The notes: generated by a model not told the origin, from the sequence alone. A stretch of 64,000 bases of DNA from Longimicrobiales bacterium (GCA_028823235.1 JAPKBW010000011.1:1-64000), one strand, 5' to 3'; shown: positions 51,598-61,615, counted from the stretch's first letter. Numbers and translations: made by a program.

Positions 51598-53088
51598 TCA
51601 GGACGCGGATCCGTAGACCTCGCGCTCGATTTCACCGTGGATCCGTTGGATCGTTTCTTCGGACGGAGCGGCCGTGAAGTACGACACGCCGACCGTAAGG
51701 ACGCTATTGATGATGAGGGCCCAGACGCCACCATGCAGTCCCAGCGGGTGTGGCGCTACGACGAGTGTGACGTAGAGCGTCACCATTCCGGCAATAATTC
51801 CGGCCAGGACGCCGAGCCTGGTCAACGTACGTCGGCCCGGGAAGCAAACACCGAGAATCGCGGGCATTAGCTGCAGCGCGCCGGATCCTGAAAGTGTGAC
51901 GAGGACCACGAGTGCGTCGAAGGTCCGAACCGACAGGAAATACCCCGCGACGAGAAGGGCACCGACGATGCCTCGGCCCACCCATACGTAGTGTTGCTGT
52001 GACTTCTCTGGCGCGATGTAGCGCTGGTAAACATCCCGAGTGAGCACACTCATGTTGGCGTGCAAAATCGAGTCCAGGGTAGACATCGCCGCCGCCGTCG
52101 CACCCGCGAGAATCACACCCGTCATGATCGGAGGAGCATGGGCGAAGAGCAGTTCCGGGAAGATCCGATCCGGAATCTCCAGGCCCGGCATGGCAACGGC
52201 CCCACCAAGCCCCACCAGCGCCGCCGGTATGTAGAGCGTCATCAGGTAGATAGGAGTCGTCGCGCCCAGAATCTTGAGCGTCTTCGAGTCCACAGCGGTG
52301 TAATACCGAATCATCATGTGCGGCTGGAAGACGATACCGAAGGAGAGCGTGATCGTCATTCCGATCCACATGCCCGGCGTGAAGAACCCTCGAGGACCCG
52401 GCAGTGTCAGCAAATCAGGCCGCGACTCTCGGACCTCGGCCCAAAGCTGCAAGGGGCCGCCGAAGAGCTCGTACGACAGATAGATCGCCCCAACCCAGAC
52501 GGCGATGTACATCCAGATACCCTGAATCACATCGGTCCAGTAGACGGCACGGAGGCCACCAGCCATCAGGTAGGTCGCAGCCACGACGAGCAGAATCAGT
52601 GTCCCGAGCTCGAAGGAGATCCGATCTCCCGAGGCGATGTTGATGATGTAGCCGAGCCCCTGTGCCTGCACCTGGATGTAGAGGATTGTGAAGACCACGG
52701 ACACGATGGCGACCACAACGCGGACAGCCTCTGACTCGTAAAAGTCGGCGAGCATATCGGCTGGAGTGATGTAGCCGAAGGCCTTCCCTACGGCCCAGAT
52801 CCTCGGGCCCAGAACGTAGGTGATTGCCCCTACCAGCACCGTCCACGTGCCCGCCATCCAGAAGCCGACACCGTGCGTATAGAAGAAACCGCCCGAGCCG
52901 AGAAACGCGAATGCGGAGTGGAATGTGGCAACCACGGTCAGGTACAGGACAACGAAACCGGCCTTACGACCGTAGAGGAGAAAGTCCTCCATGTCGTTGC
53001 TCATGCTTCGGTTCGCGACGATGCCGAGGACGATCGTCGCGAGCAGATAGACGAAGATCAGGCCTGTGGAGACAACCCAGGGTTCCAC
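51598..53088 (-). CDS. Sodium:solute symporter (PanF/PutP-like)
   Basis: 496 residues with 12-13 membrane helices, SSS family. The first helices begin VSTGLIFVYLLATIVLGIVA, then the MEDFLLYGRKAGFVVLYLTVVATFHSAF region is the conserved substrate/sodium segment (given in outline). Central motifs include AMSTLDSILHANMSVLTRD, which matches the family's conserved TM8 sodium-site region. The substrate is unknown; pantothenate, amino acids or carboxylates are family possibilities. The DUF3311 gene is immediately upstream and the cyanophycinase gene 10 bases downstream. Confidence 0.9.
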   Translation of the reverse strand: MEPWVVSTGLIFVYLLATIVLGIVANRSMSNDMEDFLLYGRKAGFVVLYLTVVATFHSAFAFLGSGGFFYTHGVGFWMAGTWTVLVGAITYVLGPRIWAVGKAFGYITPADMLADFYESEAVRVVVAIVSVVFTILYIQVQAQGLGYIINIASGDRISFELGTLILLVVAATYLMAGGLRAVYWTDVIQGIWMYIAVWVGAIYLSYELFGGPLQLWAEVRESRPDLLTLPGPRGFFTPGMWIGMTITLSFGIVFQPHMMIRYYTAVDSKTLKILGATTPIYLMTLYIPAALVGLGGAVAMPGLEIPDRIFPELLFAHAPPIMTGVILAGATAAAMSTLDSILHANMSVLTRDVYQRYIAPEKSQQHYVWVGRGIVGALLVAGYFLSVRTFDALVVLVTLSGSGALQLMPAILGVCFPGRRTLTRLGVLAGIIAGMVTLYVTLVVAPHPLGLHGGVWALIINSVLTVGVSYFTAAPSEETIQRIHGEIEREVYGSAS

Positions 53089-53089
53089 G

Positions 53090-53320
53090 TCAGACGCCCT
53101 TCTTCAGCGTGCATACCAGCACTCCGATGAGCACGGTGTAAATCAGCAAGAGCGAGACAACAAAGAACGGCACGCCGGCAAACCAGTTCTCAGGACGATC
53201 CAAGAACAGGTGCGTGATCGGAGGCATCGCAAGAAGGAAGATCCCCAGGAAGGAGATCGTCGCGGTCCACCCCCCTGCAGTGCGAGGGATGAAGTGTGAG
53301 GCAGGGCGTTGTGGGCTCAT
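53090..53320 (-). CDS. DUF3311 small membrane protein
   Basis: 76 residues from ATG 53320, with two membrane helices (ISFLGIFLLAMPPITHLFL and GVPFFVVSLLLIYTVLIGVLV). DUF3311 proteins are encoded directly before SSS transporters, as here (one base between stop and start), and are thought to be small partner subunits analogous to DUF4212. The frame extends to 53365, but those codons are not needed. Confidence 0.85.
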   Translation of the reverse strand: MSPQRPASHFIPRTAGGWTATISFLGIFLLAMPPITHLFLDRPENWFAGVPFFVVSLLLIYTVLIGVLVCTLKKGV

Positions 53321-53467
53321 GGGCCGCGAACATGAGCGAGCGGGGTGCCTCGCGCTACTCCGCACGGGTCCCGCTGGGAGAGTCCGCCCCCCCGATCGGG
53401 AACATATGTCCTATACAAGGGACGTTTCGGGCACGCTGCATCAGCAGCCCTATATAACTGTATATCA

Positions 53468-53495
53468 TTGCTGGAAAATGCCTTAGGGATATACA
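53468..53495 (+). promoter_or_regulatory. Candidate promoter for the outer-membrane barrel gene
   Basis: TTGCTG at 53468-53473 and TATACA at 53490-53495, spacer 16. It lies in an AT-rich patch about 55 bases before the start at 53551. Confidence 0.45.
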
Positions 53496-53550
53496 TGTGC
53501 CCGGAGCGGAACGTGCTTCATCGAGAGGTGCATTCACTATGGAGGGCATC

Positions 53551-54243
53551 ATGCTGCACGGACTCACAGCATTCATTCTGGTGGTCGGAAGCGCACTGAT
53601 TCTGTCGACCGAAGCTGAGGCTCAGTACAAACAGGGTCCCGGCGGCAGCGTCGGCATGAGCTTCGTCGCCGCGGATGCGATTGGTGAGTTCGGATTAGCG
53701 GTCGACCATGGCTTCGGTCTCGACCTAAACGCCGGAATTCCGATGGCGGCCGATGGGCACCTGCGCCTGCGCTTGGACGGCGGATTCATGATCTACGGGA
53801 TCGAGTCCTTCTACTACTGTGACTACGGGTGCCGGGTCGGCTCTGAACTCACCACGACCAACAGCATCTTGTACGGTGGTGTGGGGCCCGAGATCGTATT
53901 CGCCAGAGGCGACATCCAGCCTTACGTCCATGCAACCGCCGGAATGTCCTGGTTCGTGGCCTCTTCAGCGGTGGACCACCACGCCGGATACGGTTCGTCC
54001 CTTGATACGACGAACTACTCCGACCACGTGTTCGGGTGGAAGTTCGGTGGTGGCCTCCGTGTGAGAGCCGGCAACGCGCTCTTCATCAACCTGGGCGTCG
54101 TGCGGCACGACAACGGGCTGGTGAGCTACCTGACAGAGGGAGACATCGTCGACAACCCGGACGGATCTGTGACGATGTACCCAAAGCTCAGCGAGGCTGA
54201 ACTGCTCAGCTTCCAGCTCGGAGTGACGCTCGGATTGTTCTAG
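53551..54243 (+). CDS. Outer-membrane beta-barrel protein
   Basis: 230 residues. The signal peptide (LTAFILVVGSALILSTEAEAQ) is followed by alternating amphipathic strands: GGSVGMSFVAADAIGEFGLAV, HLRLRLDGGFMIYG, ILYGGVGPEIVF, WKFGGGLRVRAGN and a last strand LSFQLGVTLGLF ending in Phe, as the BAM complex requires. It has about eight strands, an OmpA/OmpW-sized barrel. A loop with two Cys (YYCDYGCRVG) may be disulfide-bonded. Function unknown. GGAGGG at 53541 supports ATG 53551 over the upstream Met codons. Confidence 0.82.
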   Translation: MLHGLTAFILVVGSALILSTEAEAQYKQGPGGSVGMSFVAADAIGEFGLAVDHGFGLDLNAGIPMAADGHLRLRLDGGFMIYGIESFYYCDYGCRVGSELTTTNSILYGGVGPEIVFARGDIQPYVHATAGMSWFVASSAVDHHAGYGSSLDTTNYSDHVFGWKFGGGLRVRAGNALFINLGVVRHDNGLVSYLTEGDIVDNPDGSVTMYPKLSEAELLSFQLGVTLGLF

Positions 54244-54321
54244 GCCAAATTTGGATCGTGGCGGGGGGGCATTCCCGTTCCGGACCGGTCACCAACCCAT
54301 TGGGGATGGTTCCACCCACGG

Positions 54322-55689
54322 TTACATCTCGCCCGGATGCTGCGGGTGCCGGTTTTTTTTCTCGGCCAAGGCCTTTTTTACAGCGGCCCGATCTACCTTG
54401 CCGTTCACATTTCGCGGCAGGCCAACTCCAACATACCAGACACGTGGAAGCTTCGCCGCAGTGAGTTTGGCCCTCAAGTGTCGGTCAATTTCCTCCTGAT
54501 CGAATTCCCCGACAACGGGCTCGACCCAGGCACCCACGGTCTCGCCCCACTCTTCACTGGGCAGGCCCACGACGCAGGCATCCAACACAGCCGGGTGTAA
54601 CCGAAGCGTTTCCTCAACGTCCCCGGCCTCGACCGTCACCCCGCCCGAGATGATCCGATCGATTCTTCGCCCCGTGATCCAGAGATCTCCCTCATCGTCG
54701 AGGTGACCGTGATCTCCAGTGTGATACCAACCCTCGGCATCATGGACCTCGCCGTGTTCGGGGCCCACGTACCCAATCGCGAGCGTCTCTCCACGTGTGA
54801 GGACCTCGCCTGACGCGTCGAAGTGGATTTTCACTCCTGGCATCGGGCGGCCGACCGCGCCTGGCTTCCCCCGGGTCTCCTCCGGAGAGGCCGTGGAAAT
54901 CTGAGACGACATCTCGGTGGCGCCATACGTGAGCGCGACGGGCCAACCGATTTCCAGTGCTCGTTCAACCAGCACGAGGGGCGCGTGCGCTCCTCCGATC
55001 AGTACGGATCGCAACCCCGTTGGCGGATCGCGGTCTCCGCGGAACGCCAGAAGTCTTTGGAGTTGTGTCGGCACCAGAGACATTCGGGTGGGAGGGACGG
55101 CCGCAGTCCCCGGAAGGCCCTCTCCGTCCAGGCAGGCAGATAGTTCCTCGGTGGTCAGGGACCCGGGGAGGATGATCCGCCCCCCTAGCACGAGGGCACG
55201 AATGATCGTGGCCAGCCAGCCGACGTGACCAGGCGCCAGGGTCGAAATCCAGACGTCATCGGCACCTGCGCCGAGTCGCGCCTCCGTCCCTCGCGCGTTC
55301 GCGAGAAGGTTGTCCATGCTGAGGGCGACGCCGCGTGGGTTCCCGGAGGTGCCGGAGGTCCGGAGCACGACAGCGCTGCCCTCCGGCATGGTCATATACG
55401 CCATTTCTTCCAGGAGTGAGGACGCTTCATCAGCCGGCAGGCGTGGGTTCAACGGGACGGGAACCTTCCCCATCTGCCACGACGCGAGCAGCTCGACCAC
55501 ATCGGCTGGCTCGGAGCGAGCGATGAAGGCGTGCCCGGTCTCCTGCGGCGCAGTCGGGATCGTGATTGCCTTGGCTCGACGTCCTACAGCCCCACGAAGC
55601 TGAGCCCAGCTCACGACACCTTCTCGCCCGATGATCACAGGAGCGTCGGGAGCCTCTATCGATCGGGCGAGAAGCTCAACCTGTGTCAT
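54322..55689 (-). CDS. menE: o-Succinylbenzoate-CoA ligase
   Basis: 455 residues of the ANL superfamily. The P-loop is VVLRTSGTSGNPRGVALS, followed by LTYGATEMSSQIS, the HTGDHGHLDDEGDLWITGR hinge region and the C-terminal Lys-containing NVNGKVDRAAV. MenE activates o-succinylbenzoate with CoA for menaquinone synthesis. It is the last gene of the men operon and overlaps menA by four bases. The C-terminal 15 residues are basic (KKALAEKKNRH). Assignment as MenE rests on fold plus operon context. Confidence 0.88.
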   Translation of the reverse strand: MTQVELLARSIEAPDAPVIIGREGVVSWAQLRGAVGRRAKAITIPTAPQETGHAFIARSEPADVVELLASWQMGKVPVPLNPRLPADEASSLLEEMAYMTMPEGSAVVLRTSGTSGNPRGVALSMDNLLANARGTEARLGAGADDVWISTLAPGHVGWLATIIRALVLGGRIILPGSLTTEELSACLDGEGLPGTAAVPPTRMSLVPTQLQRLLAFRGDRDPPTGLRSVLIGGAHAPLVLVERALEIGWPVALTYGATEMSSQISTASPEETRGKPGAVGRPMPGVKIHFDASGEVLTRGETLAIGYVGPEHGEVHDAEGWYHTGDHGHLDDEGDLWITGRRIDRIISGGVTVEAGDVEETLRLHPAVLDACVVGLPSEEWGETVGAWVEPVVGEFDQEEIDRHLRAKLTAAKLPRVWYVGVGLPRNVNGKVDRAAVKKALAEKKNRHPQHPGEM

Positions 55690-56585
55690 CCGAAGGCCAG
55701 ACCGACCGCCAGAAAGGCACCATAGAGAACAACAACGCGTGCGGTTCCGCCGAGCGCTGGTAGCAACTCACGCGGATCGCTGAAGGTGAGCACGGTGCGA
55801 AGCGGGCGACGGCAGAGGGGGGCAACCGCCAGTGAAGCCAGTACCGCCGGTGGCCAACCGTATTTCAGTACGCCGACCACGGGCACCGCCGCGGCGACGA
55901 CAAGCATGATCACGTACTCGGCCTTGGTGCCGCGCTCGCCCAGTCTCACCGCGAGCGTGCGCTTCCCTGCCTTCGTGTCCGTCTCGATGTCCCGCAGATT
56001 ATTCACTACCAGAATCGCGGTGCTTAATGCTCCGAGTCCAGCGCCTGCCAACAGCGCATCAGGGGGCCATGCCAGTGCCTGCACGTAGTACGTACCGCCG
56101 ACCGCGATCAGTCCAAAAAACAGAAAGACGAACACATCACCCAATCCATGGTAGGCGAGCGGAAAGGGGCCTCCCGTATACAGGACGGCACATGCCACGG
56201 ATGCCAGGCCAATCCAGACGATCGGCCATCCCGCGACAAACACCAGATAGGCACCCACGAGAACCGCGGCCGTCAGCACGACGACCATGCCACGGTGGAC
56301 CGACCGGGGCGGAAGAAGCCCTGCCTGGGTCACTCGCACCGGACCCACTCGTTCTTCCGTGTCTCCTCCGCGCATGAAGTCGTAGTAGTCGTTCGCGAAG
56401 TTCGTCCCGATCTGAATCAGCACTGCGCCAAGCATCGCGGCGAGCGCAGGCAGCCAGGCCAGCGTGTCATGGAAGGCTGCGAGGCCCATTCCAGCCAGAA
56501 CCGGTGCGACCGCGGCCGTCAGTGTCTTCGGGCGCGACGCGAGAATCCACGCTTGTGCTCGGGTGATCTCGTTCGGCGTGACCAC
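55686..56585 (-). CDS. menA: 1,4-Dihydroxy-2-naphthoate polyprenyltransferase
   Basis: 299 residues with eight or nine membrane helices of the UbiA prenyltransferase family. The first Asp-rich motif is NFANDYYDFMRGGDTEER and the second is NNLRDIETDTKAGKRTLAVRLG, both needed for Mg-prenyl diphosphate binding. It attaches the isoprenoid chain to give demethylmenaquinone in the inner membrane. It lies between the cyclophilin gene (five bases away) and menE (overlapping). Confidence 0.94.
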   Translation of the reverse strand: MVTPNEITRAQAWILASRPKTLTAAVAPVLAGMGLAAFHDTLAWLPALAAMLGAVLIQIGTNFANDYYDFMRGGDTEERVGPVRVTQAGLLPPRSVHRGMVVVLTAAVLVGAYLVFVAGWPIVWIGLASVACAVLYTGGPFPLAYHGLGDVFVFLFFGLIAVGGTYYVQALAWPPDALLAGAGLGALSTAILVVNNLRDIETDTKAGKRTLAVRLGERGTKAEYVIMLVVAAAVPVVGVLKYGWPPAVLASLAVAPLCRRPLRTVLTFSDPRELLPALGGTARVVVLYGAFLAVGLAFG

Positions 56586-56590
56586 GTCCG

Positions 56591-57283
56591 CTATCGCCAG
56601 AATCCGGTCACGCGCGTGCCGATGATTGAATCGAGCTGAGGGTACTCACGGCGCAGGTAGTCATTACCTTGGAAGCGAATCGAGTCCTGGATCGGCGTGC
56701 GCTCGGCATACGCGCCATAAAAGCCATCGATTACCTCGATGCCCTCTTCGACCGCACCGATCGGCGGGTACCCCACGACCCCGCCACTGCTGAATTCGTC
56801 GAGCCGCTCATTGTCCACGAGGTTCACGAACAGCTGGAAGGACCGAGTCTGAGGGCCACCTCTCGCGAAGGCGACGGTGCCGCGCGCATTGCTCGCGAGC
56901 GTGGGCTCATCCTCAAGCCCATGTGCTCGCCAGATCGAGTCCTTCACTTGCTCACCCGAGAATCCCCACTGAGCAACAAAGCTGTCCACGACCCGATAGA
57001 TCCGGGCACCTGCGTAGAAGTCGTTGTCGAGAAGATGCCATGCGCGATCCACCGCCAAGGGCGACCAGTGGCGGCGCATCTTCACGGTGAACGTGCCTTC
57101 ACTCGTGGTTACGTCGACCAGGAACGAATCGGGAGCCTCGACTTCAAGCATCTCGGGCGTCGGGTTATACAGTGCCGCGTTCTGACCACACGCGCCGACA
57201 ACCACTGAGGACAGAATCGCCGCAGCGAGGTTCCTTCCCCGCGCTCGGGAACGAACCTCGGCGCGACCTACCACGGGAGCCAA
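56591..57283 (-). CDS. Cyclophilin-type peptidyl-prolyl isomerase, lipoprotein
   Basis: 230 residues. The lipobox is VVGAC (Cys near residue 32). A cyclophilin domain follows: [64 protein letters not shown] and [20 protein letters not shown]. The Arg of the catalytic YRV and the Gln-rich QTRSFQLF segment are present. It is probably periplasmic and membrane-anchored. It is wedged between menB (its start overlaps the menB end by 16 bases) and menA, although its activity is not part of menaquinone synthesis. Confidence 0.88.
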   Translation of the reverse strand: MAPVVGRAEVRSRARGRNLAAAILSSVVVGACGQNAALYNPTPEMLEVEAPDSFLVDVTTSEGTFTVKMRRHWSPLAVDRAWHLLDNDFYAGARIYRVVDSFVAQWGFSGEQVKDSIWRAHGLEDEPTLASNARGTVAFARGGPQTRSFQLFVNLVDNERLDEFSSGGVVGYPPIGAVEEGIEVIDGFYGAYAERTPIQDSIRFQGNDYLRREYPQLDSIIGTRVTGFWR

Positions 57284-58107
57284 GGATACTGCCTGAAGTT
57301 TGGCTCGCGCTTCTCCAAGTAGGCCTTATTGCCTTCCTGCCCCTGCTCAGTCATGTAGAATAGAAGCGTGGCGTTCCCCGCCAGTTCCTGTAGTCCTGCC
57401 TGTCCATCGACATCGGCGTTCATTGCACTCTTGATGAGTCGAATCGCCAGTGGACTCTTTTTTAGAATTTCCTGAGCCCAGTCCCATCCCTCGGCTTCGA
57501 GTTCCGCGATCGGCACGACTTTGTTGACCATTCCCATCTGGTAGGCTTCCTCTGCGGAGTACTGCTTACAGAGATACCAGATTTCACGTGCGCGCTTCTG
57601 TCCGACCTGTCTCGCCAAGTACGAGGAACCGAAGCCTCCATCGAACGACCCTACGATCGGGCCCGTCTGACCAAAGACGCCGTTGTCGGCGGCGATCGTG
57701 AGGTCACAAACCACATGGAGAACGTGGCCGCCGCCGATGGCGTATCCACCCACCAGCGCTATGACCGGCTTGGGCATCGATCGGATATAGCGCTGCAACT
57801 CAAGCACATTCAGGCGAGGGACACCGCTCTTACCGACGTACCCGGCTTCACCGCGCACCCGCTGGTCACCCCCGGAGCAGAACGCCCACTTTCCGTCCTT
57901 CGACGGTCCGTTTCCGGTTAGAAGCACCACGCCGATGTCTGGGTCCTCTCCGGCATCCCGGAAGGCCTCCTGCATCTCCAGAAGCGTGTCCGGCCGGAAT
58001 GCGTTTCGCACCTCCGGTCGGTTAAAAGCGATACGGGCGACACCGTCACATTTGTGGTAGGTGATGTCCTCGTAACTTTTGATGTCTTTCCAGTCGGGCT
58101 TGCTCAT
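57268..58107 (-). CDS. menB: 1,4-Dihydroxy-2-naphthoyl-CoA synthase
   Basis: 279 residues of the crotonase superfamily. Characteristic MenB features are [32 protein letters not shown], the [17 protein letters not shown] active-site region and the C-terminal [14 protein letters not shown]...W ending. It closes the second ring of the naphthoate in menaquinone synthesis. It follows menD by 42 bases. Confidence 0.97.
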   Translation of the reverse strand: MSKPDWKDIKSYEDITYHKCDGVARIAFNRPEVRNAFRPDTLLEMQEAFRDAGEDPDIGVVLLTGNGPSKDGKWAFCSGGDQRVRGEAGYVGKSGVPRLNVLELQRYIRSMPKPVIALVGGYAIGGGHVLHVVCDLTIAADNGVFGQTGPIVGSFDGGFGSSYLARQVGQKRAREIWYLCKQYSAEEAYQMGMVNKVVPIAELEAEGWDWAQEILKKSPLAIRLIKSAMNADVDGQAGLQELAGNATLLFYMTEQGQEGNKAYLEKREPNFRQYPWLPW

Positions 58108-58149
58108 GTCAGTCGCTTCAATGGTGGATCGTTCGGGGGTCGGCGCCGT

Positions 58150-59904
58150 TTACCCCAAGGCCGCGATAGCGCTCCGCCTGACCGCCGCCTTCGCCGCGGC
58201 GCGCCTCGCGTGATTTGTCGTGCGTTCCGTGACCACCCGCAGGAGCGTCGTTTCGCCTGCCCGAACGGCCTCGTCCAGGGCGCGTGGAAGGTCCTCGATT
58301 GTCACATCGGCTGCACCGATGCCGTGGGCTTCGGCAGCGTACCGCGGATGCACTCCGTGAGGAGTGGCGAAAAAGCGCGTGAAGTGCGGATCATGCTCGG
58401 CAATAGGCAGCATGTGGAAGATGCCACCTCCGTCGTTGTCGATCACAACGAAGACGACGGGTGCATCCTTTTCGCGACTCCAGAGCAGGCCATTCTGATC
58501 GTGGAAGAAGGCCACATCGCCGATCACACAGATCGAGACGCCGTCGCACTGGGACGCCGCCCCGAATGCACTGGACACTACGCCATCGATGCCACTCGCT
58601 CCGCGGTTTGCGAAGACGCGAGCTGAGCGCTCGGCGGGGTGTGCAAAGGTGTCGAGGTCCCGTATCGGCATGGAGCTCGAGACGAAAAGACCACCGTCGG
58701 TCGGTAGCGCCGCGAGCGCGGCGGTGAGGACATCTCCCTCGTGGGGTCCCGCTCCGACCGGCACTTCGCTCGTTCGGACTGCTCGGTCGACGGCGAGCCA
58801 TAGCTCCGTCCATTCCTTTTCTGCCCGGGGTGCCCGATCCGCGAGACGCACCAGGGTATCTGACGGATCAGCTTGGAAGTAGTGAGTCGCAGTCGAGGCA
58901 TGATCTTTCCAGCGGGGACCTTCATCGATCACTAGCTGCGGAACGTCATGGTGCTCGGCCATCCATCGCTGCAACGCAGCGGAAGTCGGAGACGTGCCAA
59001 TACGCAGGATCACGGAGGGACGCAGCCGCGCCCGCGCAGTCTCGTCTCCGAGAACGATGTCGTAGCCCGCGACGATCACCGCTCCATTTGACGGACCGAA
59101 GCGAGCACCGGACAGCGCATCGGCGAGGACGGGACATCCCGTGGCCGCGCCCATGTGGCGGACCGCCGCCCCCACCCGGCCGGTATCCTCTGACGGGCCA
59201 GCGACAATCACGCCATGACCCGATCCGAGGAGGTCAACCATCTGGTCGATCTGTGTATCAGAAAGCTGGGTTCGTCCGCCCTGGATTCGGGTGAAAGGGG
59301 TGCGCGACTCCCGTCCGTGCAACGGGACCGGGTCGCCTTCGGAAGGGGTGTCGTCCAGGTCGATCGGTTCGAGAGGTTTGTCGAACGGGAAGTTAACCTG
59401 AACCGGGCCGGCCGACGGCCCGACCGAGTCCGCCACCGCGCGGGAGGCCACGCTCCTCAGGTGCCGAAGTGCCCTAGGGTCGTCTTCAGGGGGAGCCATC
59501 TCGAAAAAGGCCCGCACGTATCCGCCGAATATCCCGACCTGGTCAATGGCTTGGTTGGCGTCCGCCCCACGAAGTCGGTGCGGGCGATCTGCTGTAAGCA
59601 CGAGTAGCGGCACACCCGCTTGCGAAGCTTCGACAACAGCCGGGAAGACATTCGCGACTGCGGTGCCGGAGGTGGTGATCACAGCCGCAGGCTGCCCGGA
59701 GGCCTTCCCGACCCCCAGAGCGAAGAACGCAGCTGAGCGCTCGTCCAGATGCACCCTGGTCCGCATCCGGTCGTCGGCGGCGCACGCCATGACCAGTGGC
59801 GTGGACCGTGAGCCGGGAGCGATGACGATTTCACACACACCGGCCCGAGCGAGTTCGTCGACGAAGCTACGCGCCCATAGCGTGTTTGTAACGGAGCCAG
59901 TCAT
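58150..59904 (-). CDS. menD: 2-Succinyl-5-enolpyruvyl-6-hydroxy-3-cyclohexene-1-carboxylate synthase
   Basis: 584 residues, thiamine-diphosphate dependent. The N-terminal motif is CEIVIAPGSRSTPLVMA with the catalytic-Glu region HLDERSAAFFALG, then TTSGTAVANVFPAVVEAS and LLVLTADRPHRLRG. The ThDP-binding motif near the C-terminus is SICVIGDVAFFHDQNGLLW through NDGGGIFHMLP. It joins isochorismate and 2-oxoglutarate. ATG 59904 overlaps the menF stop (ATGA at 59901-59904), so translation is coupled; the frame to 59964 lies inside menF. Confidence 0.96.
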   Translation of the reverse strand: MTGSVTNTLWARSFVDELARAGVCEIVIAPGSRSTPLVMACAADDRMRTRVHLDERSAAFFALGVGKASGQPAAVITTSGTAVANVFPAVVEASQAGVPLLVLTADRPHRLRGADANQAIDQVGIFGGYVRAFFEMAPPEDDPRALRHLRSVASRAVADSVGPSAGPVQVNFPFDKPLEPIDLDDTPSEGDPVPLHGRESRTPFTRIQGGRTQLSDTQIDQMVDLLGSGHGVIVAGPSEDTGRVGAAVRHMGAATGCPVLADALSGARFGPSNGAVIVAGYDIVLGDETARARLRPSVILRIGTSPTSAALQRWMAEHHDVPQLVIDEGPRWKDHASTATHYFQADPSDTLVRLADRAPRAEKEWTELWLAVDRAVRTSEVPVGAGPHEGDVLTAALAALPTDGGLFVSSSMPIRDLDTFAHPAERSARVFANRGASGIDGVVSSAFGAASQCDGVSICVIGDVAFFHDQNGLLWSREKDAPVVFVVIDNDGGGIFHMLPIAEHDPHFTRFFATPHGVHPRYAAEAHGIGAADVTIEDLPRALDEAVRAGETTLLRVVTERTTNHARRAAAKAAVRRSAIAALG

Positions 59905-61502
59905 TGCTCTCCGACCCGTCCGGGTTCGGCCTCCAACTCGGTCACCTCCAGCGTCGCACCGCATCCACGAAGAGCCTCCAGCATCGGCTCGAACTTAATC
60001 CCGGTTTCCTCCCACTCCAATGCGGGAACCGAGCCTTCGACAATGCCCGCACCGGCAAAGAGCCTCCAGCCGGAACCAGTCGACACACCGGTGCGCAGCG
60101 CTGGGGCAAACACACCGTTACCCTGAGCGTCGAACCAGCCGACCGGCCCAGCATACCATCCGCGTTCGAAAGGCTCCTCTTCCGCGAGAAAGGCCATCGC
60201 GGCGTCACGCGGAAGGCCGCACACGGCCGGGGTCGGGTGGAGGAGCCGCAACAAGTCCAGCACCCCGACACCAGAAGGAACGCTGGCCCGGATCTCTGTC
60301 TCCAGGTGCTGAATGCGGGCGAGCGTGAGCACGTGAGGCTGCGGATCCGTCCGAATCTGATGTGCCACTGTCTCCAGACGGGCGAGCATGTCGTCGAGGG
60401 CGATTCGCTGCTCCGCGCAATCCTTGTCACTCGTCAGCAGTGTGGCGGCCAGTTCGGCCTGCTCCCGCGGACTGTCGCCGCGCCGGATCGACCCGGCCAC
60501 CGCAGTCGCGTGAAAGACCCCGTCCTTCAGTGTCGCCACGGTCTCCGGTGCTGCTCCGACAATCGCTGAACCAGGGATGGGTTCGAACAGAAAGACATGA
60601 CTCCCCCGGTTCACTTCCCAGAGCTGTTCGACCACGTCGACTGGATCGATCAAGCCCTCGACGTCGACATCCATCGTCCGGGCGAGCACCGCCTTCGAGA
60701 CCGCACCTCCGCGAATCGCTCCCAGCGAACTCGTGACCGCGGCCTCCCATGTCGGTCTGTCCGTCGCGGTCGCTTGGCCGGTGACATGTGCCTCCCGCGC
60801 GCCAAAATCGACCTGTGTGGCGAGCTCTGCCCTCAACTCCTCGGCCTTCCGCCGCAGGGGACCAAAGACATCGGATTCGTCCTCATCCGACACCACTTCC
60901 CTGGCACGCAGCCAGACATCGCCAGAGCCGTCGCCCTCCAGCTCGATGGCAGGAAGGTGAAAAAGCCAGGAAGGAAAATCGGACCACACACCCTTGGCCG
61001 CATGATCGGGTCGGAACGAGAAACCGCCGTAGAAGCGCATCCGTGGTGGCCGGGCGGCACCATCGGGAAGCATCTGTTCGTGCGCGATCCGTCGAGCCGC
61101 GGTCGCAACTTCATCGTAGCGATCGCCCACCGCGGGTGCGGTTCCCCTTACCTCGGCGACCACTCCTCGGTGCGCGACCCATCGATCACCACGGGCCCAG
61201 AAACCCCGAGCGTCCCCACCGGCGTGACGCAGGAAGGTGTCGGGGCGCAGATCAGGCGCTGAGATCGTAATCGTCGCAAGACGAGATCGGTCCGATCGGG
61301 GCAACGGAACTCCTCTGGCGGGATCAAGCAGTCGACCAATGCGGTCGACCGGCCCGCCAATATAGGGCGCCGCCTCCGTTGTAGAAGGCGCCTCTCGCCC
61401 GGCCACCTGTTTTCCACGCGAGCGGCCAAGACCCTTTTGGAGTGTGCCCTCCTCGATCACCGGCATTCCAGCGGACTCGACCGCCGGGAAATTAGCGACC
61501 AA
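59901..61502 (-). CDS. menF: Isochorismate synthase
   Basis: 533 residues at most. The chorismate-binding domain shows GGAVSKAVLARTMDVDVEG, SHVFLFEPIPGSAIVGAAPE, FHATAVAGSIRRGDSPREQ, PTPAVCGLPRDAA and GWYAGPVGWFDAQGNGVFAPALR. It converts chorismate to isochorismate, the first committed step of the men operon. The first 60-70 residues are not conserved-looking, so the true start may be inside (for example the Met at 61466). Promoter expected in the 110 bases upstream, where the DUF6174 gene ends. Confidence 0.93.
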   Translation of the reverse strand: MVANFPAVESAGMPVIEEGTLQKGLGRSRGKQVAGREAPSTTEAAPYIGGPVDRIGRLLDPARGVPLPRSDRSRLATITISAPDLRPDTFLRHAGGDARGFWARGDRWVAHRGVVAEVRGTAPAVGDRYDEVATAARRIAHEQMLPDGAARPPRMRFYGGFSFRPDHAAKGVWSDFPSWLFHLPAIELEGDGSGDVWLRAREVVSDEDESDVFGPLRRKAEELRAELATQVDFGAREAHVTGQATATDRPTWEAAVTSSLGAIRGGAVSKAVLARTMDVDVEGLIDPVDVVEQLWEVNRGSHVFLFEPIPGSAIVGAAPETVATLKDGVFHATAVAGSIRRGDSPREQAELAATLLTSDKDCAEQRIALDDMLARLETVAHQIRTDPQPHVLTLARIQHLETEIRASVPSGVGVLDLLRLLHPTPAVCGLPRDAAMAFLAEEEPFERGWYAGPVGWFDAQGNGVFAPALRTGVSTGSGWRLFAGAGIVEGSVPALEWEETGIKFEPMLEALRGCGATLEVTELEAEPGRVGEQ

Positions 61503-61615
61503 GGGGCGCCTGCGTTCGACGATGATCGACTTCGTGCACGCTCGGCTCCTCTAGGACGTTCCCGCTACCCGTTGGAACGACCGCGTCCACCAAAAAGCGT
61601 TGCCCGACCGCCCGG

